Shown: piece after piece, positions 13,235-28,200 of the stretch
Position numbering within the stretch: the stretch's first letter is position 1
Layout: each line of letters opens with the position of its first letter
DNA from: Fasciolopsis buskii
Lineage: Eukaryota > Platyhelminthes > Trematoda > Plagiorchiida > Fasciolidae
Reading direction: 5' to 3'
DNA: 64,000 bases
NCBI GenBank assembly: GCA_008360955.1
Contig: LUCM01007344.1
Span: 446,718 to 510,717, forward strand
Notes under the pieces: generated by a model
Told to the model about the DNA's origin: nothing
Database searches by the model: none
What the model saw: the letters and a program-made list of their open reading frames with translations, nothing else
Translations under genes and position numbers: made by a program

Positions 13235-16200
13235 GTGAGTCTCAACGAATTGTGCTCCACTGTACTTTACTCCACAATAAGGACCAGTTTTTGCTGTTAC
13301 TTATAGATAGATGCACCTCGTAAACTTTGATTTCTACTTAAGGTGATAGATTGGCCGTATCCCTGGTTTGGTCATTTGAATTCTTAAAAGTCATAAATTT
13401 CATTGGGGATTTTTTGTTTGTGCAATTTTCTAATTGCAGGGTTTTAAATTAGACAAAACTGAGTGTACTACTGATGATGATATTTATGCCTCATCTAAAA
13501 TACTTTTAAGGCTTGAAGTCAGAGTTGAGTTTGATAACTTTTTCAATCTGATACATTTTGGAGATCGGTCGATTGTGAATTTAATCTAGACACATAAAAA
13601 TAAAGACATTTCAGTCTTTTCTTTTCGAACCTATCTTCTTTGGAATATTTGTGCACGAAAATTATTTTCATATTATCGACCTGATTGTGTCTGTCGGTGC
13701 CTTGCATGTCTGAATGCTAAAATATTTGACGAAAAACATTCTTTCGCTTCTCACATCAATAGATTTATCGTTGAGTGATTATATCGGATTCAGAAGAACG
13801 CCATCACACTGCTCATTATTGGTTTTCTGTTTTTTCGCCCACCATGAAATGTTTGTTGCGCTCGAATACGACACTACTTTGTACACTCTTCATGACAGAC
13901 TTTTTACTACTCTCTTATTAGGTCCTCTGTATCGCTAGTTTTCCGAATCTCAAATAGTTGAGCTCTCTTTGACACACCAGTTTTAGCATTACCTTCACAG
14001 TATTTCAGGGAGTCATTACTATTCCATTTCATTTTTGCCCAACACATTAGTAGAAAGTAGACTTTAACTTTTTTTAATTTTAATCAAAAGTTTTGCGCGC
14101 TTCAGTTGAGCTCGTATAAGCAATTGAAACTTAAACTGCTTCAGATGTATTGCGTTACCCGTTTTCTTCCCAACCTTCCTTGACACCTGTCTCCAAATGC
14201 AATTAAAGCACTTCGTTCTGCATCTGCTGTTAGATGTGACTGTGAAGGTTTGTTGCTATCAGCCTCGCTTCGGCCTTTCTGTCAATAGAAATCATGGCTT
14301 AGAAATTTAGAAGTTAGTTACCCTGGAATGGTTCCAAATTATTATGTTTACTCAGCTAATCAGCTTGGAATGGTAGCTCTAAGAAGCTGGAAACTTTCCC
14401 GTTCTACTGCTTAAACTTGTCGAAAAAAGACTCATACAGCACACGCCTAATAGTTTATAAGTCCTACCCAGTTTTACCCACCGGTATCTCCAGTAAATTG
14501 AACTTGTTATGGTTGATAGAAATGTGCACCTAGCGTAACATCAAACAGGTGAGGCTGTTTTATTTTCGCTTCGAAACTAGCGACAATGCACCAGGCAGCT
14601 CTATGGTTACCAAGTAGTTTGGTGATCGTGAGAGCTCCGCGGATGCATCATTCTGTGACACTCGTCACTTTTGTTGAATGCATTTGCAAACCATAGGTAT
14701 ATTGTCCATCCAAAAGAAAATCAAGAACATACATCACGGTATGCCCAATTGCAAAAGCGAAACCTCCCCTCTATTTTATTTTGGCTTATGATGGCCAGAC
14801 CTGACGAATTGCTAGTCCTAATCTTACCTATTCTGGATAAACTTTTCCCTCGGGACTTTCAAGCTTATTAACCGGGGTATGCAAATAATAACTCGGCAGC
14901 GTGACTTTTCTTAATTAGGCAATTGCTACTTATTTCGCTCTATGAATATTCACATGAAAGTCTCACATTTTACAAAAATATCTCATTTACTTACTTAACC
15001 TGTGAACAAATAGATGACTCATACTGAGAAACTCGAGATTTGTCTGTTCCCTACTTGTCTCCGCAAACTGAATAAGTGAAACTCTCAATAACATTAACGA
15101 TGAAAATGGATGCTGATGGTGGAGTGACATAAATGGAAGACTGGTAAAGGCTTTAGGTTCTGGAAGACCAATTGAGCAGTTATGACTAACTACAGGACTG
15201 GAATCCCAATCCGTCTAAATAGACGTCTGATTCACGATAATGCTCGCAGTAGTTTACAGCACACTTTGCTGGAACAGAAATGGAGTGCGCTGGTTACTTT
15301 GCAACTTGCCTTGGGATTGAAGCTTCAAGCACTTTTGGAAAACGGTTTATTTTTAAGGGTGATAATATTTTGAAAAATGGAATTTGAGGATAATGGTTTT
15401 TGATAGCTAAAACGATTACAGCATGCTAATTGCCCGTGGGGTTATTGAAACATGTACCTTTAAATAGCTTAGATAATTATTTTTTTCACTGGTTCAAAGT
15501 GAAATCCCGTAAATAACTAAATAAGGAAATTTCTATGTGGAGGACGTTTTAGGCCCCCCCAACTTCTATCCTGAAAGCCAGTATGGTCTTTGAAGGAACT
15601 GTCAAAGCGACGTGGCATGTGAGGAATCAGAAGGTGAATTTGGGTAAAATTCGTGTTATTTGCTTCTGAGCATTTTTTATAATGTCAAATTCTATCAGGC
15701 TGTTTGTCATTTGACAACTATGTGGGATATTTATTTCCAACTAGCTCAAATGAGACTAACTGATGATCTCCTTAGTTGTTTTTTCATGCGCCTATTTTAT
15801 AGAATTATCGCCAAGCACCCGAAAACCGTTTCAATTATCAGTGAACACCAAATAAATTTGACACAAATTAGGGCTCAAGTCTTTCAGATAATTTTCCATC
15901 TTTTAAATGACGAACTGACAGACAAAATCTCAAATTTAATTGCCTGTCAGTGATAAATCGTTTCTGTCATACGCCTTTCATCGCTCCCCATTCCACACCA
16001 CTGGTGGCCCGCTGTCTCGTTCTTTTTCACACATTTTCTCTCCTGATCCAGGACAACTCGGGATGGAGTGCAAACAAGTTTATCACTACGGCTTACGCTA
16101 CTTTTTCCGCAGCTATTACAATTTCATGGATTGGGCTGCCATCGCGCTATACCTGGCCTCCTACTCACTCCGCATTATCGTGGATTTCAAAGTCCAGTCT

Positions 16201-19200
16201 GCTTTGTCCCTTTACCGTGCGGAACTTCGTGTGGCTCATGGACTGTTGGTCAACGCAACGTGCGCGCAAAGTCGTCAGTGTCCGGATTTTGAAACCCATA
16301 CCCATCATCAATATGTGGTCTACCGGAATCAAATACTCAGTGCTACTTCAGCCTATTGGCTAAGAGGATGTAAGCGATTGCTGGGTTTTTCCACCTGTTT
16401 TCCATTCTGTGGAAGTTGCTATTGTGGCAGCAAATACTGCGCTAATCGGAGCCGGAAAGAAAACAACTCACCGGCGCGCAGATTGCTGTCATCGTTCCTG
16501 AGAGCAAAAATATTTACCAGAGGATTTTCTGTAATCCCTTGAAACTGAGTGCCATTCTGCGAGTATTGCAAAATCTACACCAAGATCAACACCAAATCCA
16601 GGGACAGAGTTTTCACATTCGATCAGCAGTGGGTTATTCACACCATTTGTTCGTTTACTTTGGTTCTGTTTTCGAATGATTTTCGTAAACACACGTTTAT
16701 ATTTCGTACGAAAATGATTCGCCGATGACTGTCGAATTCGGAATGAAATAATGACCTACAATGTTCTAAACGAAAAGGAAAAATCTGCAAAATTGTAACT
16801 GATGGAATCATGATCATGCACCAAGGCGGAATTCATTTGAGGAAATAGCTCGTCTTTTGTAGTTATTCTACCTAAATATGGAACAACAAAATTTTGTGAA
16901 GGCTAATGAATGAGATGGCAAGCCAGTAACTTGAATGTGTTCTCTGGTGGCTGAGGATCAACAGAAGGGCCCATCAGGAGGCAGTAAATGAGTTGTATTT
17001 GCATTTTATGGGCAAGAGTCGAAATAAGATTGTCAATATGGATCGAGGTCAGTTCCTTAACATTAATAAAAGTGTACATGGATTATCATGGAACAATAAA
17101 ATGGAGTTTTGGAGCCTACCTCAAAGAAACCGGTGAATTTTTCAGAATGGTACCCGGAGAGTATTGAGAAATCACATTTTTGCACATAACTGAGGGTCTT
17201 AGGTTATGGGCCTTGTGGCCTTCTGAGTTTGCAAGCATGCAATGGCAGGTAGCACATTTTATCAAAGTACAGCATAATGCATAGAAACTAACGGAGCCCG
17301 CTGATCACAATGACTTCGAAATATTCGATAGAATCATCCCTATCCCATATTATCAACTAGGATATCCATAGGAAACATTGTTCTTTCAACGGGCAGTGGT
17401 GCGCTCCGAAAACTTGGATAGGTTCAACTTAACATCATAGCCTGTGGAAATGAGTTCAGTGCCCCTTAGCTTTGTACTTACTCTGTTGAAATCAACAACA
17501 CTCCCCTCAGCAAAAAGAACAGAGTTATGTCATCTAACTACTTAAAATCCCGAACCATGAGTTTCTAGTAAGATCCTTAGTTTGGGTATACAGTAGATAC
17601 TGAGACAGAATTGCAAATTCGACTGTTTCAAAATAGTTAACTAGGGATTTCTGACTACCACATACACTGGGACAGAGATTATCAAGGGTTTTTCAGACCG
17701 ACCCGGAGAGTACATCGGCTATGAGATTTTTAGGATTCTTCGTTGAATTTTGCTGTCACACCTTCCGAGGAGTGAAATAGTCCGTCAAGGTTTCTAACTT
17801 TTGTTTTGATCAGATAGAAATAATGGACTGTAAGATCGTGGGCTTCCATGGGTGCCGCTTTCCCCTGTACAGCAAGTGGATTAGGTATGTCGCCGCATAA
17901 GTCATAGGTTACTTAGGTGGTAGACAGAAACATCCTGTCCCCCGGGTGCTTACCACACCTGAATTATTGATATATGGGATTCGATGCCACCCCAAGTTTC
18001 AGCATCACCGTCGCAGTTTGCTCTACTTCTTCCTCGCTTGGTGAGCCATACCGGCTACGGGACATGGCCCTCCCACTATCCCCATGCTTCTAGCATGTCA
18101 TTAGAAAAAGCTTCAGGTAGAAGGAACTTTACCTCCCGTCACAAACAAAATTTTTTTTCGGCTAGGTGGTAGAGTTCAGAGTCAAACCTCGGAGTAGTGC
18201 TAATCTGTTGCATCCCAGCCTATAAGAACAACTAAAAATTTTGTTTTGTGTATTTATCTAAACTAATAGTGCGCAAGAGTTACGATGCATAATGATGCAC
18301 CTGTTGACTGTTCATTTTGTGCTGTTGCCATTCTCCAGTTACAAACAGAGAAACTTTCGCGATTAATAGTGTGCAGGTTGTGTACAATTGGCCAGTTTCT
18401 GCTCTCATCTTTCGAAGATTTCAGCTAATTTGTGTCTCCACTTTTTGCTTAGCTATAAGCATTCCAATGCCTCTTGCTGCCTGTAGTTTTTAATTTAGGC
18501 TATTTTGAGGTTGTGTACTACTCTGAGGCATCGCTTACCTTCTTTAGCAAATCTAAAGCCATCAGCGCGTATTCCGTTGTAATTCCGATAATCTGGTTCA
18601 AGGCTGAACCTTACAGTTTTTGTGTAAAATGTAATACTTGCACTCAATCCTGGCTAGAAGTACTTTTCAATGATTAGACAGTCCGTTACTTGACTAGAGT
18701 TTCAGTTGCTAATTGCAACGCACTAAATTGTACATCAAAATTTGCCGAATAACAAACACCATTTTGCTGCGTCTACCAGTAATTCTTCTGCTGTGCAAAT
18801 ATGCTAAAAGTGCAAAATTTATCACTTTTGAATACGTTTGGTCTTATCGATCAGATGATCGGCCTTTTTATGTGCAATAGAAACAGTGATGGATGAACGG
18901 ATTACCCCAGTTCAACATTTTTGTTGCACTGGTAGTAACTAGTTAATTCATTCAATAGTCCTTCAGAGCACTACTCCTCGTGATTTATGACCCCCGTTAG
19001 AGTGAACTTATTTCCGTGCGTTTTAATGGACTTTCTGACCCTTAGTCAAAATATTCGAAGATTCTGGCAAGGACAGTGTTGCCGGTTGATTTCGTGCGTT
19101 GCAAATTGTTTCGCTTAATCGTGCGGAGGATTTTAGTCAAAGTATAAATTATTCTTTTTGGAATTAGTATCAAAAGTGCGCTTATGCCCGGGTCGGTTTC

Positions 19201-22200
19201 AGATAGCACGAATCGGTTGCCCGGTAAAATTTTCAAGTGTTCACTGAAATTTGTGGATTGATTAGTTGTGGAAATTCAATTTAGTCGTTATGTGGAAAAT
19301 GCTGAAATAAAATTTGCAGTTTTCCATAATCCCTGTCAGAGTGGACTAGCAAAAGCGTCCCGGTCTGGAGACGCTAGATGTCAGGCTGAGAAGATCAATT
19401 CGAGAGCATAAAAGTAGGTTGTCGGCGTAAAAACTGCATGCATTAAGTCACAAAACGTATAAAAGAGGAGTCCAGGGTTATTAAAAGAGAAACAGAAGTA
19501 AAACTCGCCGGGTAAATAGATGGATAGATACATAAATAAGTGAAGTAACTGATCGATTGACTGTTTGCCTGGCGAACTGGTTGGTTATCTGGTTGATTGG
19601 CTAACTGACTGATTCATTTCGTTATTTATTGGTTGGTTATTTAGTTAACTGATTGTGTGGCTGACTGAGTGAATGAATGAATGAATGAATGAATGATAAA
19701 CAAACGATTTAATTTATTGGCGGCTTCCTTCCTGAGTTTCAACGACAGTCGGTTTTTGGTTCCACTATTCGATTAGTTTCCTCATCCGAGATCTTTTTTA
19801 CTTGTGTGGATGCCCACCGTAGAATCCTGAGGATTACCGCAAAAATTTAGTATTGGCGACTTTCTCCATTTGGACTCATATTTTGAGACAGCTAACCGAA
19901 ATTAAGTCGACTGGTAATACATAGTGTTTCTACCACTTGGAACAGCTTTAGTACAAGGAACAAACAACCTTGTCAGGATATTGGTCAAGTGATATAGGTA
20001 GTCTGCTGCGGAGTCTAAAAACTAATATATAGGCCAGTCTTTTCATCGCCACTGATCATTTTTAATATGCATTTTTACTTTGGATCACAAAAACCCACTT
20101 AAAATGCAACAGTGAATAACAACTCTTGTCAACTGCATTTATCAATACCTAAACGTCTAAATAGTAAGCAGAATCATTCCGGCTGCAGATCACATGAAAG
20201 CGTTGGAATTAGTCAATTCATATAAAACAAAAGTGACCGCAGAGAGAAAATGATGGACTTGCAAAGGGACCCAACTAAGTTTGCTATGGCCAAGGAAAAA
20301 GACAAAAACAATGCCATAGAGAAGCACATTTCTGCTCCGCTTCGCAAACTATGGCAGAATTACAAGACTGATGCTATGACATTTGAGCGGACAAGACCAG
20401 TGAGATCTACCATTCCCAGAATCGACGGCTTACCAAATCACACAAAACAGTTACTCCAGTGTGACCAATGCTCGATATGTCAGGCTCACCGTATCATGAT
20501 AAAGGTTCGTTGGCGGGGAGAAACTCTGGAACCAATCAGGGAAAGCTCGTCAACAAACTGTCTACGTGACACTTCCCAGTTCGTCGATGCGATTAGAGAC
20601 GTGAACACCAAATCGCAAAAATGATATCCCCTGACGTCACCTCATTGTTTGCCAATCTACTTCTGACGTATATGATAGATTTTATGTGCAACTACGTATC
20701 GAAAGAAGGAATCGAATATTGAAATACCGCCTGAGTCATGCACAGAACACTTAACATTGTGCACTACAGATGTACAATTTTCGTTCTACGGCAGCATAAA
20801 CCGACAGTAAGACGGGATATGGATGGGTTCCCTTTAGGTCACCTGCTTGCAGATGTGTGACAGAAAACAAATCTTTGAATCAGGTTACCAGCGCCAAGAC
20901 CTTATGAGAAAGATATGTAGATGACGTATTTTGTCTCAATTCAGTCAGATACGAAACTCAAGTGGCACTGCGTAAATGTAACGAAGCGCACCCGAACTTT
21001 AGCTTTACATTAAGGACAGAACAACTTCTGTTTCTCCAGGTTAAAACCGACGAGTTGTTGGAAGGCAATGTCTACCTAAAATCCAGCACATTCGCTTTGG
21101 GCGCTTTGTCCCTAAGCAACAAAATCGAAATCTGGCACTCTGTTTAGCAAACACAGCGCCCAGAATATATTCTGCAGACGAACTTCCAAAGGCCTTGGAA
21201 GCTAGTTTTATTTAAATCAAGCAAAATTGGCACCCAGATAATTTCCTGAAGAAACATAGGAACAAAAGCCCTTAGGTGTGATATTCCGAAGTCCCAAAAA
21301 TCCTTCTATACATGTTTGGCCTAAAAAGGAGACGCAATTTCTGACCTATTGGCCCGCCGAACATCAAATGCACTCAGAAAATCATTTTATGCGGCAAAAC
21401 TTCGACTAACGTTTAATACCCGGCTGTATTTACAATTTTGTGCTTATTCTTGCGCTCACTCCTGTGAAGCGATATACTTCGGTCGCGCTCAAGAACACTG
21501 TCCAGTGGCTATCGAGAGTGACCAATAAGACGGCAACCAGCTAGATAATTGTAATCGACACGGGTCACACGCAAATGCGATATAAATTATTTGGTGTCGT
21601 CCACCGTACATCTGGCAACCTTTCCAAAGGTATCAGAAAGAGAATCCGCTCTACGGCAAACGCGATCAATATCAGACTGCACTGATCTGTCCTGTGCTCC
21701 CAAAAGCAGCTCGTAAGGGCTCTACCACTTCCATGACCTAGTAACACTAAGATAGTGAGATAAATAGTCAGGATTACTAAACCCGGTGATTAGCGGACAA
21801 AAAAGTCATTCGTAAGATTAGGATTCAGCTTGGTAATCCACCTCTAACTCTGCGCACTGAATTTACAAAACCCCACCAAAATGCTCATGTGTACTGAACT
21901 GGAATGATAAAAGTACTGGAAAGACAGATCTGTTTGCCCTCTGTGAATTTCGAATGCAAACTATAGGAAAATTTCATGAACTTATATTGCTTTCTTCAAC
22001 TGACGTCGCCCATCCAGCGGAAGATTACTTAGTACTTTGGTTTGCATTCTGCCGAAACTTCATTTCTTGGCACCGCTGTTATTAACTAGTTGACGATCAT
22101 TTTTACTATCTCTTATGTTAGCCTTCAGTTTGTTCTGGTTCTGTGTTCCTACGGGTCGTTGCATCACATGTGAAGTAAAATTATCCTATCGATTTTGTTT

Positions 22201-25200
22201 GTTTTCTCCACCAGTTATTTGGCTTGCGGGTCAGCGTTGCAAACCATCCTAAGTGGGCTAGTATGGCTGAATCATTATGTATTGGATATATTTGCATATA
22301 TTTATTATTTTGGATATAATATTTACGTATTTTGATGATCAATATCGAGGAAAGCTAACGTAAACGCCTCATATATTAAGTGCTTCCGCGAAACGTCTTT
22401 CCTCAAAGTTCCTAAAAACATAATCATTGACAATTAATCGGTGAAAAACACGATGAAGACTAACTCAAGTGCAACCACCCAAACGACTGGTCATTGTCTT
22501 GACCGTGTATACAAGATTCCATAAGACGTCTGTGATCAGATAAATCTGCTTTTCATCGTTCTTATAGAAAAAATATTTTCATGCATTGGCCTCGCTTTTA
22601 CCCTTTCCGGCTTCTTTTGTGATACAGATTTTAGTCCGAAATTTGCTGGCAATACCTTAAGAAGACCAGTTTTATTACGGTACTCAGACTACTTGGAAAT
22701 CATTTAGTTTCGCTTGTCCATTCCGTGTTCGTATAAGTGCACAAAGCATTCAAAACAATCTCCAAATATGTCCTAATCCTCAGTTTGTTTTTGACGAAAT
22801 ATTGGAGTATGCACGATTCGTCCATCCTGATTAAAACCCATGTTTTCGTGAGAGGCATGAACTCAAGGGTTCCAGATCAGTCTTACCGGTCAACATTTGA
22901 ATTAGAGTATATCGAACTATTAAACGTTATGGAGCAGTCACCCAATATACGTTACGTGGCTATCTCTAGAAATAGGAGAGATCGGGTTCATGGTTATCTC
23001 GGACTATTGCAGCCCAAGCATGACGGTTGGAGGTCAGCTTGAGGCAGATTGTGATTTAATTCCTTCATCTCCGGGCTCGATAACTCGACCAAAGACTCAT
23101 AAGGTCTGCATTATATTTTGTGGCGTTGGTCCAGTGCTGAGCTACGCACGAAGGCCGCATTGCGCACCAATGCACCGGGCAAAAAGAGCGTTGTTGACCG
23201 GCTCCGACTTGGACCGCCTTGAAATATGTTGAATTACTGCCTCTGTCGATGCTGGATGTGGGTGCGCGGGTCGTCGATGTAAAAGCTTCGTCATTAGAGC
23301 ACGGTGTCAGACCTACAAGAACAGGAGGTCGAAATTTCACAACCTGCGGGTATTCCCAGCATGCGATGTCCAGGTTGCATACGTTTTTAGTTCATAATAT
23401 GATTACTATATCAATCCAAAGCATTGCTCTTAGCTATATCGGAGATTCTCTGAGGTTTTCGACCCATAATATTACTTTATTCTCTTTCGATGTGGGCTTA
23501 AGCACTTGAATGACTGGACGTTTTGGCTGACTGGCCACGGATTAACCGCTGTCTAGTTACCGGACTAACCTGAATTTTTCTAGCTATGGCTGTAGTTTAA
23601 TCAATTTTGACTGATTAAATTCAAAGAAAACTAATTCAGCAGAAAATCGGTTGAACCGTAAGATAAGAGTCCTCTAACCCAACGACACCATCCCCGAACT
23701 CCAGGTCCAAGATAATCTGAACACCAAAGGAACCGCATAATTTCTGACTTATATTTAAACACTAGCTTAGTTAAGCAGAACCTACCGAAGGGGACAGTTT
23801 GCCTGTTTTCAATATGAAGTGCGAAATCCGGGTGTTCTTGGCCATGTCCAAGAACCCTCACGCTGGTAGTTGAAGAGTTGTGCATCACCCAAAAAGCCTT
23901 AAAAGCTTATGTTGAACATCGTTCTGCTGAACTATACCCAAGCTGCTCGGTAATTAGCCAAGTCAAATTGGGTCTGGAATTCGTTGCAGAAGGTTACTAC
24001 TGATTTCTGGAACCTATCACGAAGCTCCAGTTTTCGGCAGATTAAGAAGAAACGGTACTCAAGAACTCTGCCAGTACAAAAATATTTTAGCTCCAACAGG
24101 TATGTCGATTTCTTATCTCGCAGATATGCCTTAGTAAAGACGCAATAAAAGCGTTTTCAGCTAAGTCCAGCAGGCTGATCCGTCGACACTACTGACCGAT
24201 GAGTTTATCTCATTTTGGAATCAGTAGAACACGTACGCCCTAATAAGTTGGAGCCCTTTTTTCTTGCTTAGTGAAGCCAGAATGCGTAAACAGGCCAACG
24301 TTTCTAAGCAGGTAATTTAGAATTCCTGGGCAAGCCGTCTTCCCCAGAGACATTAGTGTCCCTTTGTTATTAACAACATTGGAGATTTCAGTGGCAGTCA
24401 GAAGATTGCATTTTGTCTCATGCTAAACTTAAGGTTGAGCCTTTGCCTGAATTCTTCAACCCAGGAGTCTATTTTTTTACTTTATTTGATAAACTTCCTG
24501 GCGAAGAAGTGGATCTTTTTCCTATTGCTTAATGCAATCTCTGCGAATTTAGTGGACCATCAATCGAAGTTGCTAGCTGTTAATATTTTCTTTACTTTTT
24601 GCAGTTCACCACCCAGTATCTCTTGCGACTGGCTTTATAGGAGCCCCAAATGTTTTTCTGCAGTCTCCTGCAGTCCCACATCCCTATGCTTTGGTTGGTA
24701 GCTGAATCCCTAAATTAGAAATCTAATCACTTCGCTTTCGTTACTTCCTCCTTGACACTATTCGTAATTGTTAAATGCTATTTGATGAAACTGATGCGTT
24801 CATAGTAATTGGTTACGTGGACTTGGCGAGTTGTTTCTGACCGTTGAAACGCTTTTTTAGTACTTTTCGAAGAGGTGAGGTTTAGTCAGGAGAAGGCAGA
24901 TAACCCATCATTGCCGAAAGATGAATTTGAATCATATACTCTAAAGTACACGGTGTTTTGTGCTAGTGTCATAGGACGTTTGGACCCTCACAACAGATGA
25001 GGTTCAACGGGATTTAACCGACTAGGTGTGCATTGTTTCCGTCGCTGAAATGTCATATTACCAGATGCATATTTGTGTACTTGAAGTGAATACTGAAGAC
25101 AAACGTCTGGTGGTATTCCCCGGACTAATAGAACAACTCTCATTCGCGCAGGGCAACTAAGGCCAAATTTTCAATACTGTGACTAATAGAGTCATCTGAC

Positions 25201-28200
25201 TTACGTGTGTGAACTTTCCGGTCACATGTAAACATTCGTTATACCACGCACTCCGGTGGACTACTTCCTCCAGACTACGGTGGAACTGATGTTAGGTTTT
25301 ATTATTGGTGGTTTTAGTTGGACAATAGGTCGCACTCACCGTCACATGTTGTTGAAAGAGTTCAAGCATGCAACAGCCTGCATAGATTGGAGTAATCCTC
25401 AGGAGACCATTACTTTTCTGGCCATTGTGACTACAACATGGCAATACCAAGCTGCCCATTGGGCTCCCACAGCAAGACAGCAACTACATACGTCTGCTAC
25501 CGCGCTGGTATCCCAACAATTTACGTGATTTTCTGCAGTAAAGAATCCCATGCTGCTATCAACCACTGAAAAATGGGGCAAGTCGCTTCCTGAGGACTGC
25601 AAAATGTGCTAAGCTTATGAAGTTTCGCAACCAATCAGTCAAACCTACAGGGTGCAAGCTGCTGTCCGCAGAACTATTCGGAACTTTGTTCCGGGTTCCA
25701 TCTCTACCCTGTACACAATGGATGCGCTTTTTGATGCAGTAGGCTTATTTGCGACAATCCCGCGACATTATTGCATTTTGTTGAGTCACTCTCAATACGG
25801 AGTCCATTTGGACAGCTTTCCTTCCTGAATCCGTATATCTCGTCGGCCCATTCAGCAGTAAGTGTATTTACATGCCAAACACCACTTTACTAAGTTTTAG
25901 CTTCTGGATACCCCCAAAGTGTTTCGGTTTTCCTCTGAAGCGGTATCCCCGGGTATTGGTCGAAGACGCATACCTGAGTTTTTAAAGTCACCGGAGAGAA
26001 TTGGAGGCTGACGGAGACCACGTAGACGGATTCGGCTCCGGAGGACACGACTGTTTACCAATTTGTAATCAATTCTCTTCTAAAACATCCCAAAAACTTA
26101 GTACATCCCATCCAGTAAATAGCACTTTTTCAGCATCCTCTACTGAATGTATCAAATATTCTAACTTTCAAATCACTTTCAAATGAAATTTCGTAAAGTG
26201 ATAACAAGATTATTAGCTTCCTTGCAATGACACCAATTATCACCATGATTACACCAATGTTTTAGACCTAAATGAAATTTTGACGTAAAACATTTGTTTA
26301 TCTTGACACTAGGTCAGTGGTGCTTGATTTTCTTTGAGCACAGTACTTTACACCTGCCATTTTGTAATATCGACTGCCACGTTTTAACTTCTCGGTTGAC
26401 AAATGCACAACAAGTTCTTGCTACCACCAATATATATGGTGTGTGATCTCGTGAACTACCTATATGAATTTCATCGCCTTAGAACTTATTTGTGGTATTC
26501 CTCATCGTACCTATGCAAACCCTTTAAATTGGAGACAACTACTGCAGCAAATGTCGACCGCTCGCAGACGGCGGACACCAAGTAAATGCCAACGAATGAA
26601 ATATTTTGTGTTAGTGACGAATGACGACTTTATTTTCTACTGGAATGAAGCTGCCGAACTTCTTTCCAAACTAATCTAGAACGAATTGCAAAGCGTCATT
26701 TCTTGTATCCCCGTTCCTACATAACCCCAATGAAATGCCCGGAATGGTTAATTTCCCACAAAAATGCAAAAGGACGCCATTACAGTCAACTTGAATTTTA
26801 AATCCGACTGATAGGTTCATGTTGGTGAAGATAAGAGCATGATTCAGAATAGGTCTATTGCGATATTAATTGATTCATTAGTGATATTGCACTAACTAAC
26901 TCCTGCAGTTTTTGGATCGCCGAGAATTCCACTAAGCACATCAGCAACTTCACAGATCTATGCATTTTCATCCGGCCAAAACATCTGAGGAGATAAAACC
27001 GGAAAAAATATGTTGTTTTTCCGAATCACTGTTGGTATTTGGGTGTGTGACCAATTATCCTCAGTATTTTAAAACAAGCGAGAAATTTTTCTCTTCAAAT
27101 TTCGACAAGGAATTTCGGCGGCAGTTAGATGGTCTACTTGAAGTATTTTCTTCCAGTGTTCTTTATCTTGCCGAGTACTGTCATTATCGCCAACTCCACT
27201 CACCGGAAGTGCGATCGAAAGACTAATGTTCAGTATTGATGTTCTGTTTGTTAGCAATGCAATACGATTTCGAGTCACTTGTTCCATGCAGAAACCGTCA
27301 CATTTGTTAACGGAAGTCAGCCAACTAGCATCGGTTCACCTCGTCTGGACAATTAAAGAGATATTCTTTTGTAGCCTCAAAAACAACTTTTCACTAGTTG
27401 GTTGTGCTTTGTTTATTTGTACCTATTCACGTATCTCTTGGCTATCAGGAATTGATACAGCAAAATTCCACTTAGTAAACCCAGACTGCAGCCAAGCGGC
27501 CAGGTCTTTTGATCTGCCGACAAAATTATCCAAGGGGACAGCAGGGATAAAAAACTTAATAAGTTGACATAATCATACATACAGGCTAGCACGTTAAACA
27601 ACGATGTTTCTCATAGCTCAGGTTTATTCAATTCCATATATATATATACATATATATGTAAATATATATGCACGTATATAAAGATATGTAAATGTAGAGG
27701 GATAAGATTCAAAACCAATGAGATAAAAAATAAACTTATACAAATGCATTTTTTTGTCAAAGTGACGCGGGGAAGCTATCTTATAGTGTTTACATGTTTT
27801 TGTGGAGAAATCTGGAATGGCATAACAGGATGCAATTATTTTCATCATGTTCAAAATCTTCGTAGTTTTAGATTTTATGAATTTAATGACGATATCTATT
27901 TCGGTAACTATCAAGAAGTATAAACCCCTTACCCGTATTGCTAGTTAATTCCCGAAAAATCTGAAATTCGACCTTCATCAATACATATCCGAAGTCATGT
28001 CAAGGTTAAATCAGCTGTGCTGTTCCCTTGCTAAAGTTTATGGTAATTGGCCTTTCGTTGTGACATATACGCATCCATGGATTCTTTCTCAAAGCCGTTT
28101 TTCCATTCCGTGAATAAGTCTGCCACTCATCTATGATCAAGATTTTGCTTTACATGTCCTGAATCTACAAGGTGTTGGGAAAAAATTATCTATCGCAAAT

